Positions 51,313-64,000 of a stretch of DNA of 64,000 nucleotides are shown here, piece after piece. Source of the stretch: Hippophae tibetana (lineage: Eukaryota > Streptophyta > Magnoliopsida > Rosales > Elaeagnaceae). The translations under genes were made by a program, and so were the position numbers. The notes beneath the pieces are model-generated. The model was given only the letters and a program-made list of their open reading frames with translations, searched no databases and was not told where the DNA came from. The stretch's first letter is position 1. Every line of letters begins with the position of its first letter. The stretch lies in NCBI GenBank assembly GCA_037013495.1, contig CM072809.1, positions 14,408,501 to 14,472,500 on the forward strand. Direction: 5' to 3'.

Positions 51313-54300
51313 ATGATGTGAATATTTCAATTCAGATAAAAGCTGTGATAATTATATATTAGTGATTATTTATTAGATAAGTATAATTTAATTGGAGTGT
51401 AATTATTCGTATTATTTATATATTATCATTATTAAAAGTAGATATATTGAGAGTGGAGTATGTTTTACAGTTATATTTTATATATAATACAATTATAAGA
51501 TTAAATTTTTTTAATTTTTTTTGTCTTTTATAACCATCTCAAAAATATTAACAAAAAATCGTCCTAAAAGTTTTTCAAGATAGTCGTTGAAATTTGGGAC
51601 GGTTAATTTTGTAATAATGTCATACAATATAACAATATAAAAAATAATACCATACGGAGTTTCTCTCCTTTTTTGACGGAAAACCATTAGAATGGTTTTG
51701 GTGAAGCTGTTAATTAAGCTAATCTTATCGAGATTAATAAAGATTTAAATTTTAGGATACGTGAAAGATATTAATTATCATTAACGATAAAAATGTTTAA
51801 AAAATTCAAAAAAATTATAAACAAATAAAATTATGAAAATTTCAATAAACTTTTAAAAATATCAAAATAATCACTTAGATATCTCTTAAGTTAATTGCTT
51901 TATTTACTACAAATAAATATAAATACATTTTATATTTATTTTGATAATAAATTATAAAATTATAAAATTATAAAATAAATAGTTAAATTAATTATTTAAA
52001 TTAATAAAATTTATGATTCATAAAATTAAATATAAATATTTAATGATAAATTATCCTAAAAGATTAATAAAATTAATTATAAACTTAATATTATTTGATA
52101 TTTTACTCATAATATCTTTATTATTAACTGATAAGATATTTTCATCCTTAATCCGCTAAATAACCTAAATTATTAGGTGGTTTTATTTCCATTGATTATT
52201 AGAGCTCTAGGAAATGTTCTGAATAATATTATGCCAAAAGCTTTTAACTTTGAATACTATTCACGAACATATATTTAAATTAAAAGTTGTTAAAAATAAA
52301 AATAAAAAGTAGTGTACTAGTCCTCGTAGAAAAATAGGCAAGAAATGTCACAAAAGAATTATATATAAAAAAAGTAGCTACATTTTGATCCCAATTCTTT
52401 GCCGGTAGGTAAGTTTGAAAACAACCCTGATTCAATCGTGTATGTCAGCATATGGATGGTTATATTTATATTGAAGAATGGTCTAATGTTTTAAATTCTA
52501 GTTAAATTATTAAAATAATGTTTCATTAAATTAAATAAATTATCATGAAATTACATGTACGTCTTAAGAAGGTTATAATATTCTAATGCGTTCTTACCAA
52601 ACTTTGATGATTTTTTTTATTATATTAGAACATCTCTAACCTCCTGTGTCAAAATAATAAATTTGGTGTAAAGTTATCCCAACCTAATACCAAATTTGAT
52701 GTTATGAATAGTATTTGTATTAAATTTGATATTTATTTGAGGCAATATTATTTACACGCTAATTTTTTTCTAAATTATAAAAAAATTATTGATTTTTATT
52801 TTATACATTAAGTTAAAATTAAGTATACGATATAAATTTAGTAAACAATTTACTAAATACAAGATGGAGTTAAAAATATAATATAATTTATTTATTTATT
52901 GAATATAATAATTGTTAAAGAATTAATTAAAAATAAAAATAAAAAATATTCTATTATAAGTGTAAGGATGCTAAATTAATGTTACCGACACCAACTACTC
53001 TTATGGAAAAAAAATGTTCAAAACTACTTCTAAAATTACCATTCAAATATACAATTACAGAAGCAAGTACCAGTTAGAGAATGGTTAGTTAAGGGTATAT
53101 TTAGTTCACAAAATTAAAATTATCAATAAATTAGGAATAATTAACTTGAAATATGAATTGTAATTCTTATTAATTTATTCAGTTATCAATACAAAATAAG
53201 TACAAAGATCGCAGTATATTCTAATACTTTAAGAGGAGTAATTATTCTTCACATCTAGAAAGAATAGGTATTCCCAACAAATTTTAATTCTTAACCCCAA
53301 AAAATGCAAACGATTCCAACCTTGGTTATATTCACTCTAATCAAATATACCCGGATTGGTAAATACTACTCTTGCTTACGTCACTTTTGATATTTTCACA
53401 AGTTATGCATATACAAATCTAAAATTACTTTTATTGTAAGTACAGATATTTTCACATCATATTTGAACTCTATCTAATAAATAGATCACAATATATTTAT
53501 AATTATTAAAATATCTCATTAATATATATATATATATATGAATTAGGGTACATGTCTTCCATATTTGTTTTTCACTATAATTCAAATCATTTCATCACTC
53601 TAATTAAATAACAATTATAGAAACCGGATTGATAAGTCATGAACCGATCAATACAAATATAACAAAAATTAAAACACGGAGATAGAGGTTTAAAGTTTTT
53701 CTATACATATAAACATAAAAAATTAATATTTATCTAAAAAATTGTTTGAAAATTTTAAGATAAATTTTCCTTTTGGATCAAAATTTTCATTGTATAAGAA
53801 CAAATAAACACATTAAATAGTAAAAAATTAATTTAAAAAAGTTGTTAATTTGGTACAATTGTTATTTAATAAGAATTTTTTCAGATGGACAGTAATATAA
53901 ATATAATATTGAAATTATAATTTATTACCTTTAGGAAATAAATTAATTAAATGATATTTAAAAGATATTTTAAGATAATTAATTAATTATTTATCTAAAA
54001 ATATCCTTTAAATATCACACTTATATTATTACATATGTAAAAAAATATTAATTAAATGATAAATTATATTAAATTAATATTTTTTAAAATAAAGATATTA
54101 TTAAAATACAACCTCTAAAATCTAAATAAAAAAATACCATCACAATATTAAATTATATTAGTTAGCAAGGAGTGAGTAGTACTTTTTTCCTCCCAAAAAA
54201 ACTGGACACTATGATGAAAATATAACATGAATAGCAGACGGTTATATTTTGTGTCATTTTACAAAAAAAAAAAAAGAAGAAGGATAAAATACAATTTAAT

Positions 54301-55412
54301 CCTTTTAAAATTAGAATGCTAACCATTATTTGTCAGCATAGTATTAAAAATTGGAACTAAGTTTTTTTAATTGGAACTAGTTTTTGAGATTTTTTTCTTT
54401 TTAAAAGGGACCAATTTGTGTCATGTAACGTTCGAAGAAAAAACATGACTCATATAGTATTACAGAGGTTCGCATGTTGTAATGCAATTTTATTTATAAT
54501 TAGTACTTTTTCATAGCTAAACTTATTTAACACAGTTTACACGTTGAATAAACGAGTTAACATATATATATATATATACTTAATTAACCACTTTACCCTA
54601 TCTAAAATTCATTTAAAAGTAATAAATTTACGTTGAGCTCACGGATGATGTCAAAATTGTTGTAATTTGGACTTTGGTAATCCATGTAGTCATGTTCATC
54701 CCCTAACTTATGCTTGATTTTGTTTTTTAAAAAAATTAATAATATATTTAAGAATCTAATTTTGTTTGATATAATCTGATAATGATAAGACAAAAATTGA
54801 TAAATATAAAATACATATACAAAATAATTTGAAAAGAAGAAAAATATAACAAACAAAGCCTTATTTTATTAATCCAATTGGCTCATTTAACTTGGGTTAG
54901 TCGGGCTATCATTATTAAAATATTTTACAAGTATAAATTAACCTTTTTATGAAAAAATTCCTAGCTATCCAATGAGAATGCAAGATTGTGGGCATTTTTA
55001 AAAAGATGATATGAATTTTAGTCCCTGCATTAGATAGTGTTTTTGTTATATCTCTTCGTGCATTTAAGGAGGGAAAATATTGGTACATGGTCAGAAATTA
55101 TAAAATATAATATCTATAAAATTTATAATAATAAAAATAATATCTTAATAATATCAAAATAGTTTAAATTAAATAAATTTTAACATTAATAATTTTAAAT
55201 AGATTAAACATCTTTTAATATTTAATAAATTTAAATAAATTATATCTAGTTAGAAAGGAAAAGATAACGTATATATTTTTAATTATATAAATTTGAACAG
55301 TAATTTTTGTTTTCAAATTATAATAGGTTTTTTCTTTCGAGAAAAAAAAAACAATATTCTATTAAGAATTAAGAGCGGCTCGCACTTAGCAGTTGAGTCA
55401 GGTTCTAAAGAA
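51313..55412. other. AT-rich spacer and FOLK upstream region
   Basis: The first about 100 bases continue the 3' flank of the SPARK-domain pseudogene. The rest is AT-rich with (AT)n runs near 53522-53540 and 54560-54580 and no recognisable gene. A GC-richer leader begins about 55370 just before the FOLK start codon. Confidence 0.5.
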
Positions 55413-58400
55413 ATGTCAACAAGTCTCTGTACTGTTTCTCAAGTTGGTACTTCTGCATTTAATCCTCTTCACTTTCGTAAGCCAATCGTTCAGCTGTTAC
55501 CAAAAACAAACTGTTCGTACACATTTAAAGACGCCGGCATTACTAGCCCAGTCTCCAAGTTCCGACAAACTAAGCTTCTGAAATCTCACCGGCGGGGAAA
55601 TTCGCCTTTGGCTACTATGCTTGCTGACAATCCATTTGTCTCTGACATCTTGGCCACTGCTTTTTCCGGTGTTATTGCTCTCTCTTTTCTTCGATTATGG
55701 GCAGAGACCGCCAAACGTGGTATCTTCGACCAGGTAAAAGTACCTCCTTGTTCCTTCACTCATACTTAATTTGAACATTTGTGTCTTGTCTTTTGTGCGT
55801 ATTGTTAGGCTTGATTAATTAATTAGGAAAGGCTAGATTTTCGCTATGGTGTATGAAATCTGTTTGGGACTTGTAATTCCTTTTTTTTTTTTGGTATTTC
55901 CCTTTTTTCAAAAATTTTGCAGTGTGAGCATTTGTGAACCAAGGAAAAAGCTTGTAATAGTGGACTCTGTTTGATACAAACGATTTCAAGAATCCTGACT
56001 TTTTCTTTCTTTAGGATTTCAATTTGGCTTTTCGCTAATGTTTGTGTAACGACTACTTTAGGTAAAATTCATCCTACAAAACCAGTATGTAAGGAGAGGG
56101 TGTCAAAGTGGTTATTAACCCAACCATTCATATTTAAGCGACGTGAGACTCAATTGAGTCATTACATTCCACCTCTTTTTCAGAACCGACGTCCAAGATG
56201 GCTCATATAAGCTAGATGACTTTGTGGACCCAACGATAGCAATCCTCCCCACCTTTTGAGTGACTTTGCGGATCCATTGGTAGTAGCTCTCCTTAGTGTC
56301 TTTTCATCTGCAAAGAGGGTTATCTCGAAAGATAGCTACTCTGATACCAATTGTAATAACCACTTTGGTTAAAACTCATCCTACAAAACCAGCTTGCAAG
56401 GAGAGGGTGTTCAAGTAGTAATTAACCCACCCATTTATCTGTTAGAGATTGTTATAAAACTCCTTAATTTAAGGAGTAAATTAAGGAGTAAAATATAGAG
56501 TAAAACATAGAGCAAGACAAGAAAATTAATTCAAGAAGCAATTCAAAAAACCATTAATTTAAGAAGTAATTCAAGGAGTGATTTTTCTTATAAATAGATG
56601 TGTAATTGTAATGAATTAATCATCCAAAGTATTCATTCCAATTGAGAGAAAAAATTTTGTGCGAGAAAATTGAGAGTAATTTTCTTGGGTATAATTGGGT
56701 TGTGGGTTATGAGTTGTAAATACCTTGTGTAATTTCTCCTCTTTCAGTAAAAAGATCTACAGCAGGTCCAGAGACGTAAGCAAGATTGGCCGAACTCCGT
56801 TATCAAATTTGTATGTTATTTTTCTATTCTTGCTTTCTTATAAGTCTAACTTATCAAGAATTTGCGTAATTTCCCAACAATTGTTATCAGAGCTTTTGGT
56901 GGTGATTTCTGTCAAATTTCTACAAGGTTACTATTCAAGTGAATAGTGAATTACGCGAATAGTGAAATTTTGTCGACGATATTTGTTCGTTGATGGAGGT
57001 GTTTGCAAAAATAGTTAGAAACGATCCGGAGGAAGTCAGATTTGAGTGGGAGCAATGGCCGCAGATGAAGGAAGGGTGAAACTCGAGAAATTCGATGGCA
57101 CAGATTTTGGGTTTTGGAAAATTCAGATAGAGGATTATCTGTATCAAAAAAATCTATATCAATCTCTCTCAGGGAAGAAGCCAGAGACTTGAAAGAAAGA
57201 AGATTGGAATCTTCTAGACAGACAAGCCCTCAGAATTATTCGATTGACATTATCCCGTAATATTGCTTTTAACATAGCAAAGGAAAAGACCACGACGGGT
57301 CTTATGGTAGCTCTCTCCAATATGTATGAGAAACCATCAGCCTTAAACAAAGTGCACTTGATGAGGCATTTGTTCAATTTGCGGATGACGGAAGGTGCAT
57401 CGGTAGCTCAACATCTCAATGAACTCAACACAGTCACAACCCAGTTGAGTTCAGTGGAAATTGAATTCGATGAAAAAGTACGAGCATTGATACTTTTGTC
57501 TTCTTTACCAGAAAACTGGAATGCTACTGTTACGACTGTGAGTAGCTCGTCAGGAAACAATAAGTTGAAATTTGACGATGTTCGTGATCTGGTTCTCAAT
57601 GAAGAGATCCGACGTAGAGAGTCAGGTGAATCATCAATTTCTTCAGTTTTGCATACAGAGTCAAAAGGAAGAAATTCAACCAAAGAGAATGGACATGGCA
57701 GAACAGACTACCGAGGTAGATTAAAGGACAGGAGGTCCAAATTCAGGAATCCTAATAATTCCCATAGTTTGAAGAGTATCGTGTGTTGGAATTGTGGAAG
57801 AACCGGGCACTACAAAAATCAGTGCAAGAGTGAACCGAAGGACAAACAAGTGAAGGCAAAGGAAAATGTTATTTCCACCTAGGAGGAGATGATGCATTGA
57901 TATGCTCTTTGGAGAGCATGGAAGAATCTTGGGTGTTAGACTCTAGAGCATCGTTCCATGCTACTTCACAGAAAAAATTCTTCGAGAAATGTCCCCAGAA
58001 ACCTTGGAAAGGTATATCTTGGTGATGACCAACCATGTGCTATTATCGGCAAAGGTGTAGTGAAGATTAAGTTGAACGTGTCTGTTTGAGAGCTGAAAGA
58101 TGTCAGATATATTCCCGACTTAAGAAGGAACTTAATCTCAGTAGGGCAATTGGCCAGTGAAGGCTACACTACGATCTTCCATGGTGATGATTGGAAGATT
58201 TCAAATGGCGCAATGATAGTTGCTCAAGGCAAGAAGAGTAGCACTCTTTACATGATAGCAGAAGCACGTTGTTCAATCGCAGTTGCAGAATCCCAAAGAA
58301 GGAAACGCTAGAGCTTATTCACTCTGATGTTTGGGGACCAACGATCATCTCATCCATTGGTGGGAAATACTACTTTGTGACTTTCATCGATGATCATTCT

Positions 58401-61400
58401 CAGAAGGTATGAGTTTACTTTCTAAAGCATTGGTCTGAAGTATTTGAGACTTTCAAAAAATGAAAAGCTATGGTGGAAAATGAGACGGGTTTGAAGATCA
58501 AAAAGCTCAGAACCGATAATGGTGGTGAATATGAAGACATTATATTCAAAAATTTCTGCTATGAGCACGGGATCAGAATGGAAAGAATTGTGCCAGGCAC
58601 ACCTTAACACAATAGTGTAGCTGAGCGTATGAACCGAACGTTAACAGAAAGAGTCAGAAACATTTGTATACAGTTAGGTCTACCGAAACAGTTCTGGGCA
58701 GAAGCAGTTAGCACGACAGCTTACTTGATCAACTGAGGCCCATTTGTTCCATTGGAACACAGAATACCAGAGGAGGTATGAAGCAGAAAAGAGATAAAAC
58801 TATCACATCTAAAAGTTTTCGGTTGTGTAGCATTTGTGCATATCAGTGATCAATGCAAGAATAAGTTGGATCCCAAATCCAAGAAATGCACATTCATCGG
58901 TTATGGTGAGGATGAGTTTGGCTACCGCATTTGGGATGACGAAAACAAAAAAAGTGATCCGTAGTAGAGATGTGATTTTCAACGAAAGGGTGATGTATAA
59001 TGACATTCATAAAATAGACGCCAATGACTCAGAGCAGAGGAACTTGTTCGACAGAGCAATACATAGCATTCAGACACACCACAACCTCTTACTCCAACTC
59101 CTGTATTGAGAAAGTCTTCTCGACCTCATGTGCCTAACAGGAGATATATGAACTATATGTTACTGAGCTTGAATGCTATGATGAAGTTTGTCAGACTCGA
59201 GTTTCCAACAAGTGTGAGCTTACCATGAAAGAAGAAATGAAATCTCTCATCTCCAACCAGACATGGGAACTAGCTGAGTTACCTATGGGAAAGAAGGCAT
59301 TTCACAACAAATGGATGTACCGGGTGAAAAAGGAGCATGATGGTTCCAAGAGATACAAAGTCCACCTAGTTGTCAAAGGGTTTCAACAGAAGGAAGGAGT
59401 TGACTATACTGATATTTTCGCTCCCGTTGTGAAACTCAATACTATCAGATCAATGTTGAGTATTGTTGCCATTGAAGATCTTCATCTTGAATAGTTGGAT
59501 GTGAAGACTGTATTCATTTACGGAGATTTAGATGAAGAGATATACATGTACCAACCAGAAGGTTTCTTAGAAAGAGGGAAGAAGAACATGATGTGCAAAC
59601 TTAAGAAGAGTTTGTATGGCCTGAAACAAGCCCCAAGACAATGGTACAAAAAATTTGACAACTTCATGCACAAGGAAAGTTTCCAGACGTGCAATGTTGA
59701 CCACTGTTGCTACTTCAAGAGATATAGGTCCAGTTATATCATTTTACTATTTTATGTTGATGATATGTTAGTAGCAGGTTCAGATATGTATGATATCAGA
59801 AGGGTGAAACATCAATTGTCAAAGAAGTTTGACATGAAAGACTTGGGTCCAGCAAAGAAGATTCTTGGAATGCAAATCACAAGAAATAATAAGAAAAGAT
59901 CCTTGCAGTTATCTCAAGCAGAGTACATCAATCGTGTTTTGCAAAGATTTAACATGGGCGACGCCAGGCCAGTTAGCACATCCTTGGCCAGTCACTTTCG
60001 CCTATCCAAGGATCAGTCCCATCAGACAGAGGAAGAAAAAGAATTTATGGCTAAGGTTTCTTATGCCTCAGCCATTGGAAGTTTGATGTACGCAATGGGC
60101 TGTACGAGACCAAACATTGGCCATGCAATGAGAATTGTTAGCAGATTTATGTCAAACCTAGGGAAAACTCATTGGGAAGCAGTCAAGTGGATTTTGAGGT
60201 ATCTGCGAGGCACCACAGAAAAATGCTTGTACTTTAGTAAAGGAGAGTTAAAAGTACAAGGTTACGTAGACGCAGACTTTGAAGGTGAAGTTAATCACCG
60301 AAGAAGCACCACCGGTTATATATTTACTGTTGGAACTATAACTGTTAGTTGGATGTCATAAATACAGAAAATTGTCACTCTATCCACTACAAAGGTTGAG
60401 TATGTAGCAGTGACTGAAGTCAGTAAAGAGATTGATATGGCTTCAAGGTTTGTTAACTGAGTTGTGATTCAAACAGGAGAAGAATGTTTTGCACAGTGAT
60501 AATCAAAGTGCAATACACTTGGCGAATAATTCAACATTTCATTCTAGAACCAAACATATTGGATTTCGTTATCAATTCATCAGATCCCTATTGCATGTAT
60601 CAGTCTTATTCATTATGAACTGAATTACAGGTGCAGCTTAATTGTAGATGAGCTTATATACTCATAGCTGCAACTACTTTCGTCAATAGTAACTGTACGA
60701 GTGGCTTACTACTAACAACTTCTTAATAACTTAGTTAATAGCTCGAGCAACTTAACTAAAGTTGTTTACATTGCAAACTACACATCACAACGTTTAAAGT
60801 CTCCAAGGGCAGCATATGTAGTCGCTTTTTGATCTTATTCAAAAGCAGTAGGCTTGTAAGCTATTTACTATGTTACATGACCCTTCACTTTCCATAACAT
60901 GGACATAGGTGTGGTTACTACAGTAACTACACACTTTAAATTTGTGAAAATTTTAAAAAAAGTTGAGAAAAATAGGCATGTTCTACACCTAGACACATGC
61001 CGTTCCTGCATCCTGCCTTTAGCCGAGTCCATGTAATATAGGCTATTTATGCAATTATATATACTGCCTTCCATCTTGGGAGGATTATAAAGGCTTGGAA
61101 GGACCATAAGCTGATTAAGTTTTATATTGATTTTATTGTTGTAGCCATTCTTCTCTTTTAGACCACGTCTTGTCTTGTTTTCCTACTGTTTGGAAGTTAC
61201 ATTTTATATTTTAAAGTTGTGATTTAAGCTGAAATGTTGTAATCCTTTATCTCTATGTAGTTAAACTTTTGAATATCTGACTGAATACTTTAAAATGTCC
61301 ATATATCTATGCATTTAGTCAAGTACAGGTACACACTTGTTGATATATACTGATATATATCCACCATTTTCTTTCACTGGATGATCAGAATGTTGTGTGT

Positions 61401-62092
61401 ATGCTTCATTTTCCAGTGAGCCATTCAGCATGGGGCATAGTTCAATAAGGTTGATGACAATAGGACTGCTGTACCCACTAAAGAAAACTTGCTATGTGAA
61501 AGCATGCGTTTACAAGCTTACATATGAACTTCTTTTCTTGAATGATTATTTAATGGAGGATTCTTATATGTTGTCTTTATTCTATTGTGCAGAAAGTAAA
61601 TAGGAAGCTTGCGCACATAAGCATTGGGCTGGTTTTCATGATTTGCTGGCCGTTGTTCAGGTAGTTACATGATTTAGAAGCTTCATTGACGGAAAGGAGA
61701 ACATCATCAATAAACATTTAGACGTTCCATAATATCAACAGGATGATAACTACATATTAGGATAAGCTATACAGTCAAACCCCTATGTGCAAGGTTGCAC
61801 AGAATATGCAGGAGATCCAATTACATATTTTCGGGATATATTCCCAAAAATTAGCATTTTTTGATGTGATAAACTTCCTCAGGATTCAATGGTTTTTTGC
61901 TATAATTTTCAGTTAGTTGTATTTATTGTCTTTCTAAATCGATATTTCACATTGTTTTAGTGCAGGGAATGGTGGAGCACTATCTGCTTCACTTATTCCA
62001 GGCATCAATATCATACGCATGCTTGTCTTGGGACTTGGAATGTGGAAAGATGATGCTATAGTGAAATCAATGAGTAGATTTGGAGACTATAG
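55413..62092 (+). CDS. FOLK: Farnesol kinase, chloroplastic (5' part; continues past window)
   Basis: Exons 55413-55733, 61593-61660 and 61961-62092, with GT-AG borders and matching phases. The first two junctions give FDQ|KVNRKL and LF-S-AGNGG. Translation so far is 173 residues and ends inside a codon at SRFGDYR. Residues 1 to about 65 are Ser/Thr/Lys-rich, as a plastid transit peptide. A hydrophobic helix (DILATAFSGVIALSFLRLWA) precedes the family block AKRGIFDQ, and RKLAHISIGLVFMICWPLF and SLIPGINIIRMLVLGLGMW follow as further membrane segments. FOLK phosphorylates farnesol using a nucleotide triphosphate and salvages isoprenoids. It is related to phytol kinase VTE5 (polyprenol kinase family). 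KSMSRFGDYR favours FOLK over VTE5. The acceptor at 61960 is chosen over the tgcag five bases later because only it keeps phase. The 3' exons lie beyond the window. Intron 1 is 5.9 kb and holds two retroelements. Confidence 0.92.
56045..56439 (-). mobile_element. TRIM element, truncated
   Basis: LTR copy one is 56045-56166 (tgtaacgac...attaca, 122 bp). The second copy starts at 56352 (tgtaataac) and is cut at 56440 by the copia LTR. The internal region is only about 186 bp. It has a polypurine complement (ttccacctcttttt) beside the first LTR and a primer-binding complement (ctctgataccaat, 56339-56351) beside the second, so it lies on the minus strand. This size and layout are those of a terminal-repeat retrotransposon in miniature. 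It has no coding capacity. Confidence 0.85.
56440..56879 (+). repeat. 5' LTR (440 bp) of the copia fragment in intron 1
   Basis: TG...CA ends (tgttagag...cccaaca). Same family as the LTR at 62413-62832 in opposite orientation. Confidence 0.88.
56440..60594 (+). mobile_element. Ty1/copia fragment in FOLK intron 1
   Basis: Has its 5' LTR (56440-56879), a primer-binding region (ttgttatcagagc) and plus-strand parts in order: gag about 57055-57880 (VKLEKFDGTDFGFWKIQ; knuckle CWNCGRTGHYKNQC), protease near 57930, integrase about 58300-58850, reverse transcriptase about 59225-59950 and RNase H to about 60594. It stops abruptly within RNase H; the 3' LTR is absent. The Pol is of the tobacco Tnt1 type. 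It is broken, with many interruptions. Confidence 0.9.
60595..61592 (+). other. 3' part of FOLK intron 1
   Basis: Non-coding intron sequence between the copia breakpoint and the exon 2 acceptor (ttgtgcag|aaagtaaa). No further element or RNA gene recognised. Confidence 0.6.
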
Positions 62093-62412
62093 GTAACAAC
62101 TTTCAACAAGATATGCCTTGTGTAAATTCTTTGAAAAACTAAATTTTGTACAAGTGGATATTCCTTTTAACTCATTTACATCTCAATTCTATTTGTACTT
62201 CTCACTACTTGGTGCTATGAATTATTATAAATTCAGATGCTTGGCCTTTATCTAGGAGGAAATATTTTGACTGTTATTCCAGAAATAAAAACCTGCTATG
62301 ATACAACATTACAACATTTGTTACTCTTTGAACTATCGAATCCTACTGAAAACCAATCTTTTCAAACCTGAGCCAGTTCTGTGCAGATATTACAATCAAA
62401 TACTGTTCTGAC

Positions 62413-62832
62413 GGTTGGGAAATTATGCAAATTCCTGATAAGCCAGACTTATGAGAAAACAAGAATAGAAAAATAACACACAAATTTGATAACGGAGTTC
62501 GGCCAATCTTGCTTACGTCTCCGGACCTGCTGCAGATCTTTTTACTGAAAGAGGAAAAATTACACAAGGTGTTTACAACACTCACAACTCATAACCCACA
62601 ACCCACAACCCAATTATACCCAAGAAAATTACTCTCAATTTTCTCTCACAAAAGCTTTTCTCTCAATTGGAATGAACACTTTGGATGGTTAATTCATTAC
62701 AATTACACATCTATTTATAGAAAAATTCACTCCTTGACTTACTCCTTAAATTAATGGTTCCTTGAATTAAGCTCCTTGTTTTGCTCCTTGTTTTGCTCCT
62801 TAAATTAAAGAGCTTTATAATAATCTCCAACA
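62413..62832 (-). repeat. 3' LTR (420 bp) of the inverted copia copy
   Basis: Plus-strand right end ctccaaca and left end ggttgggaaatt correspond to the LTR at 56440-56879 reversed. The outermost left base pair of the TG...CA signature has changed. Confidence 0.85.
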
Positions 62833-64000
62833 ATCTTTCACTTGAAGACTGATTTCAATCTGTCTTCACTCCTCGATCAACACAACAACTTTTCTAGTCT
62901 TCACACCACCTTTGTTAACATATCTGCTGGATTTTTGTTTCCTTGAATCTTTTCCAGTATTAACACATCATCTTCCAATAGGGATCTGATTAAGTGATAA
63001 TGAAGTCCAATATGCTTGGTTCTAGAATGAAATGTTGAATTCTTCACCAAGTGTATTGCACTTTGACTATCATTGTGCAAAACATTCTTCTCCTGTTTGA
63101 ATCCCAACTCAGTTAACAAATTTGAAGTCATATCATCTCTTTACTGGCTTCATTCACTGCTACATACTCAGCCTTTGTAGTGGATAAAGTGACAATTTTC
63201 TGTATTTGTGACATCCAACTAACAGCTGTAGTTCCAACAATAAATATATAACCAGTGGTGCTTCTTCGGTGATCAACTTCACCTTCAAAGTCTGCGTCTA
63301 CGTAGCCTTGTACTTTTAACTCTCCTTTACTAAAGTACAAACACTTTTCTATGGTGCCTCGTAGATATCTCAAAATCTACTTGATTGCTTCCGAATGAGT
63401 TTTCCCTGGCATGGCCAATGTCTGGTCTTGTACAGACCATTGCGTACATCAAATTTCCAATGGCTGAGGCATAAGGAGCCTTAGCCATGAATTCTTTTTC
63501 TTCCTCTGTCTGAGGGGACTGATCCTTGGATAATGGAAAGTGACTGGCCAAGGGTGTGCTAACTGGCTTGGCGTCGCCTATGTTGAATCTCTACAAAACA
63601 CGATTGATGTACTCTGCTTGAGATAATTGCAAGGATCCTTTCTTCTTATTTCTTGTGTTTTGTATTCTAAGAATCTTCTTTGCTTGACCTAAATCTTTCA
63701 TGTCAAACTCCTTTGACGATTGATTCTTCAACCTTCTGATATCATCCATATCTGAACTTGCTACTAACATATCATCAACATAAAGTAGTAAACTGATATA
63801 ACTGTACCTATATCTCTTGAAGTAGCAACAATGGTCGGCATTGCATTTATGAAAACCTTCCTTGTGCATGAAGTTGTCAAACTTTTTGTACCATTGTCTT
63901 GGGGCTTGTTTCAGGCCATACAAACTCTTCTTAAGTTTGCACATCATGTTTTTCTTCCCTCTTTCTAAGAAACCTTCTGGTTGGTACATGTATATCTCTT
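62413..64000 (-). mobile_element. Second copia copy, inverted, in FOLK intron 3 (continues past window)
   Basis: The 3' LTR (62413-62832) is followed leftward to rightward by minus-strand RNase H (about 62900-63370) and reverse transcriptase (about 63380-64000; MYQPEGFLERGKKNMMCKLK, YGLKQAPRQWYKKFDN). Same family as 56440-60594, with most residues identical over the shared Pol region, but a separate insertion. It is broken, with a few interruptions in the visible part. The rest lies beyond the window. Confidence 0.9.

Noticed and set aside
37919-51640. Possible giant CACTA element carrying the SPARK pseudogene (cactacaataat at 37919; inverted cattattacaaaatt near 51630)
   Set aside because: The two ends align poorly beyond a few bases, there is no matching 3-bp duplication, and such words are frequent in AT-rich DNA.
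61397-61603. Plus-strand frame of 68 codons just before FOLK exon 2
   Set aside because: It ends at the exon 2 border in a frame different from FOLK and is intron sequence.
61955-61965. Alternative acceptor tgcag|ggaatgg for FOLK exon 3
   Set aside because: It shifts the frame; the acceptor at 61960 (ttttag|tgcag) keeps the conserved GNGGAL reading.

Overview
The window is nuclear DNA of a flowering plant, most likely a eudicot. It is very AT-rich, its genes have GT-AG introns, and it is filled with plant-type transposable elements: Ty1/copia, a solo LTR, a TRIM, CACTA, Mutator-like and hAT-like elements. Three host genes look functional. They are a LIGHT-SENSITIVE SHORT HYPOCOTYLS/ALOG gene closest to LSH6 (181-900, minus), a complete six-coding-exon ubiquitin-activating enzyme E1 gene (19136-24124, plus; 1088 aa), and the first three exons of a farnesol kinase gene (FOLK; 55413-62092, plus) that runs off the right edge.

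Layout. 1-1.3 kb: LSH6-like gene and its upstream region. 1.3-12.1 kb: AT-rich spacer with an old copia fossil (4984-8500). 12.1-14.7 kb: a dead Mutator-like transposase. 16.8-18.4 kb: an hAT-like miniature element placed exactly at the end of a CACTA terminus with palindromic repeats, then telomere-like degenerate DNA. 18.7-24.1 kb: the E1 gene. 27.1-29.4 kb: one complete non-autonomous CACTA element with target duplication and a truncated sister. 30.1-36.4 kb: an old copia fossil carrying a 1996-bp solo LTR with a perfect 5-bp target duplication.

38.8-51.3 kb is the most informative stretch. It holds a decayed host gene for a GPI-anchored SPARK-domain protein of the At1g61900 type. A 332-bp hAT-like element lies in an intron, a copia element lies inside a coding exon, and a very young copia element (LTRs differ at about 1 of 225 sites) sits one base past the stop codon. 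55.4-64 kb: the FOLK gene. Intron 1 is swollen to 5.9 kb by a TRIM and a copia fragment, and intron 3 holds a second copy of the same copia family in the opposite orientation, so exons 2 and 3 lie in the loop of a kilobase-scale inverted repeat.

The host genes form no shared pathway. LSH6 is a putative nuclear regulator, E1 feeds the ubiquitin system, and FOLK salvages isoprenoid alcohols in plastids. I saw no tRNA, rRNA, CRISPR array or clearly new enzyme system. The novelty lies in the architecture of insertions. Family names come from remembered protein motifs; no database search was run.
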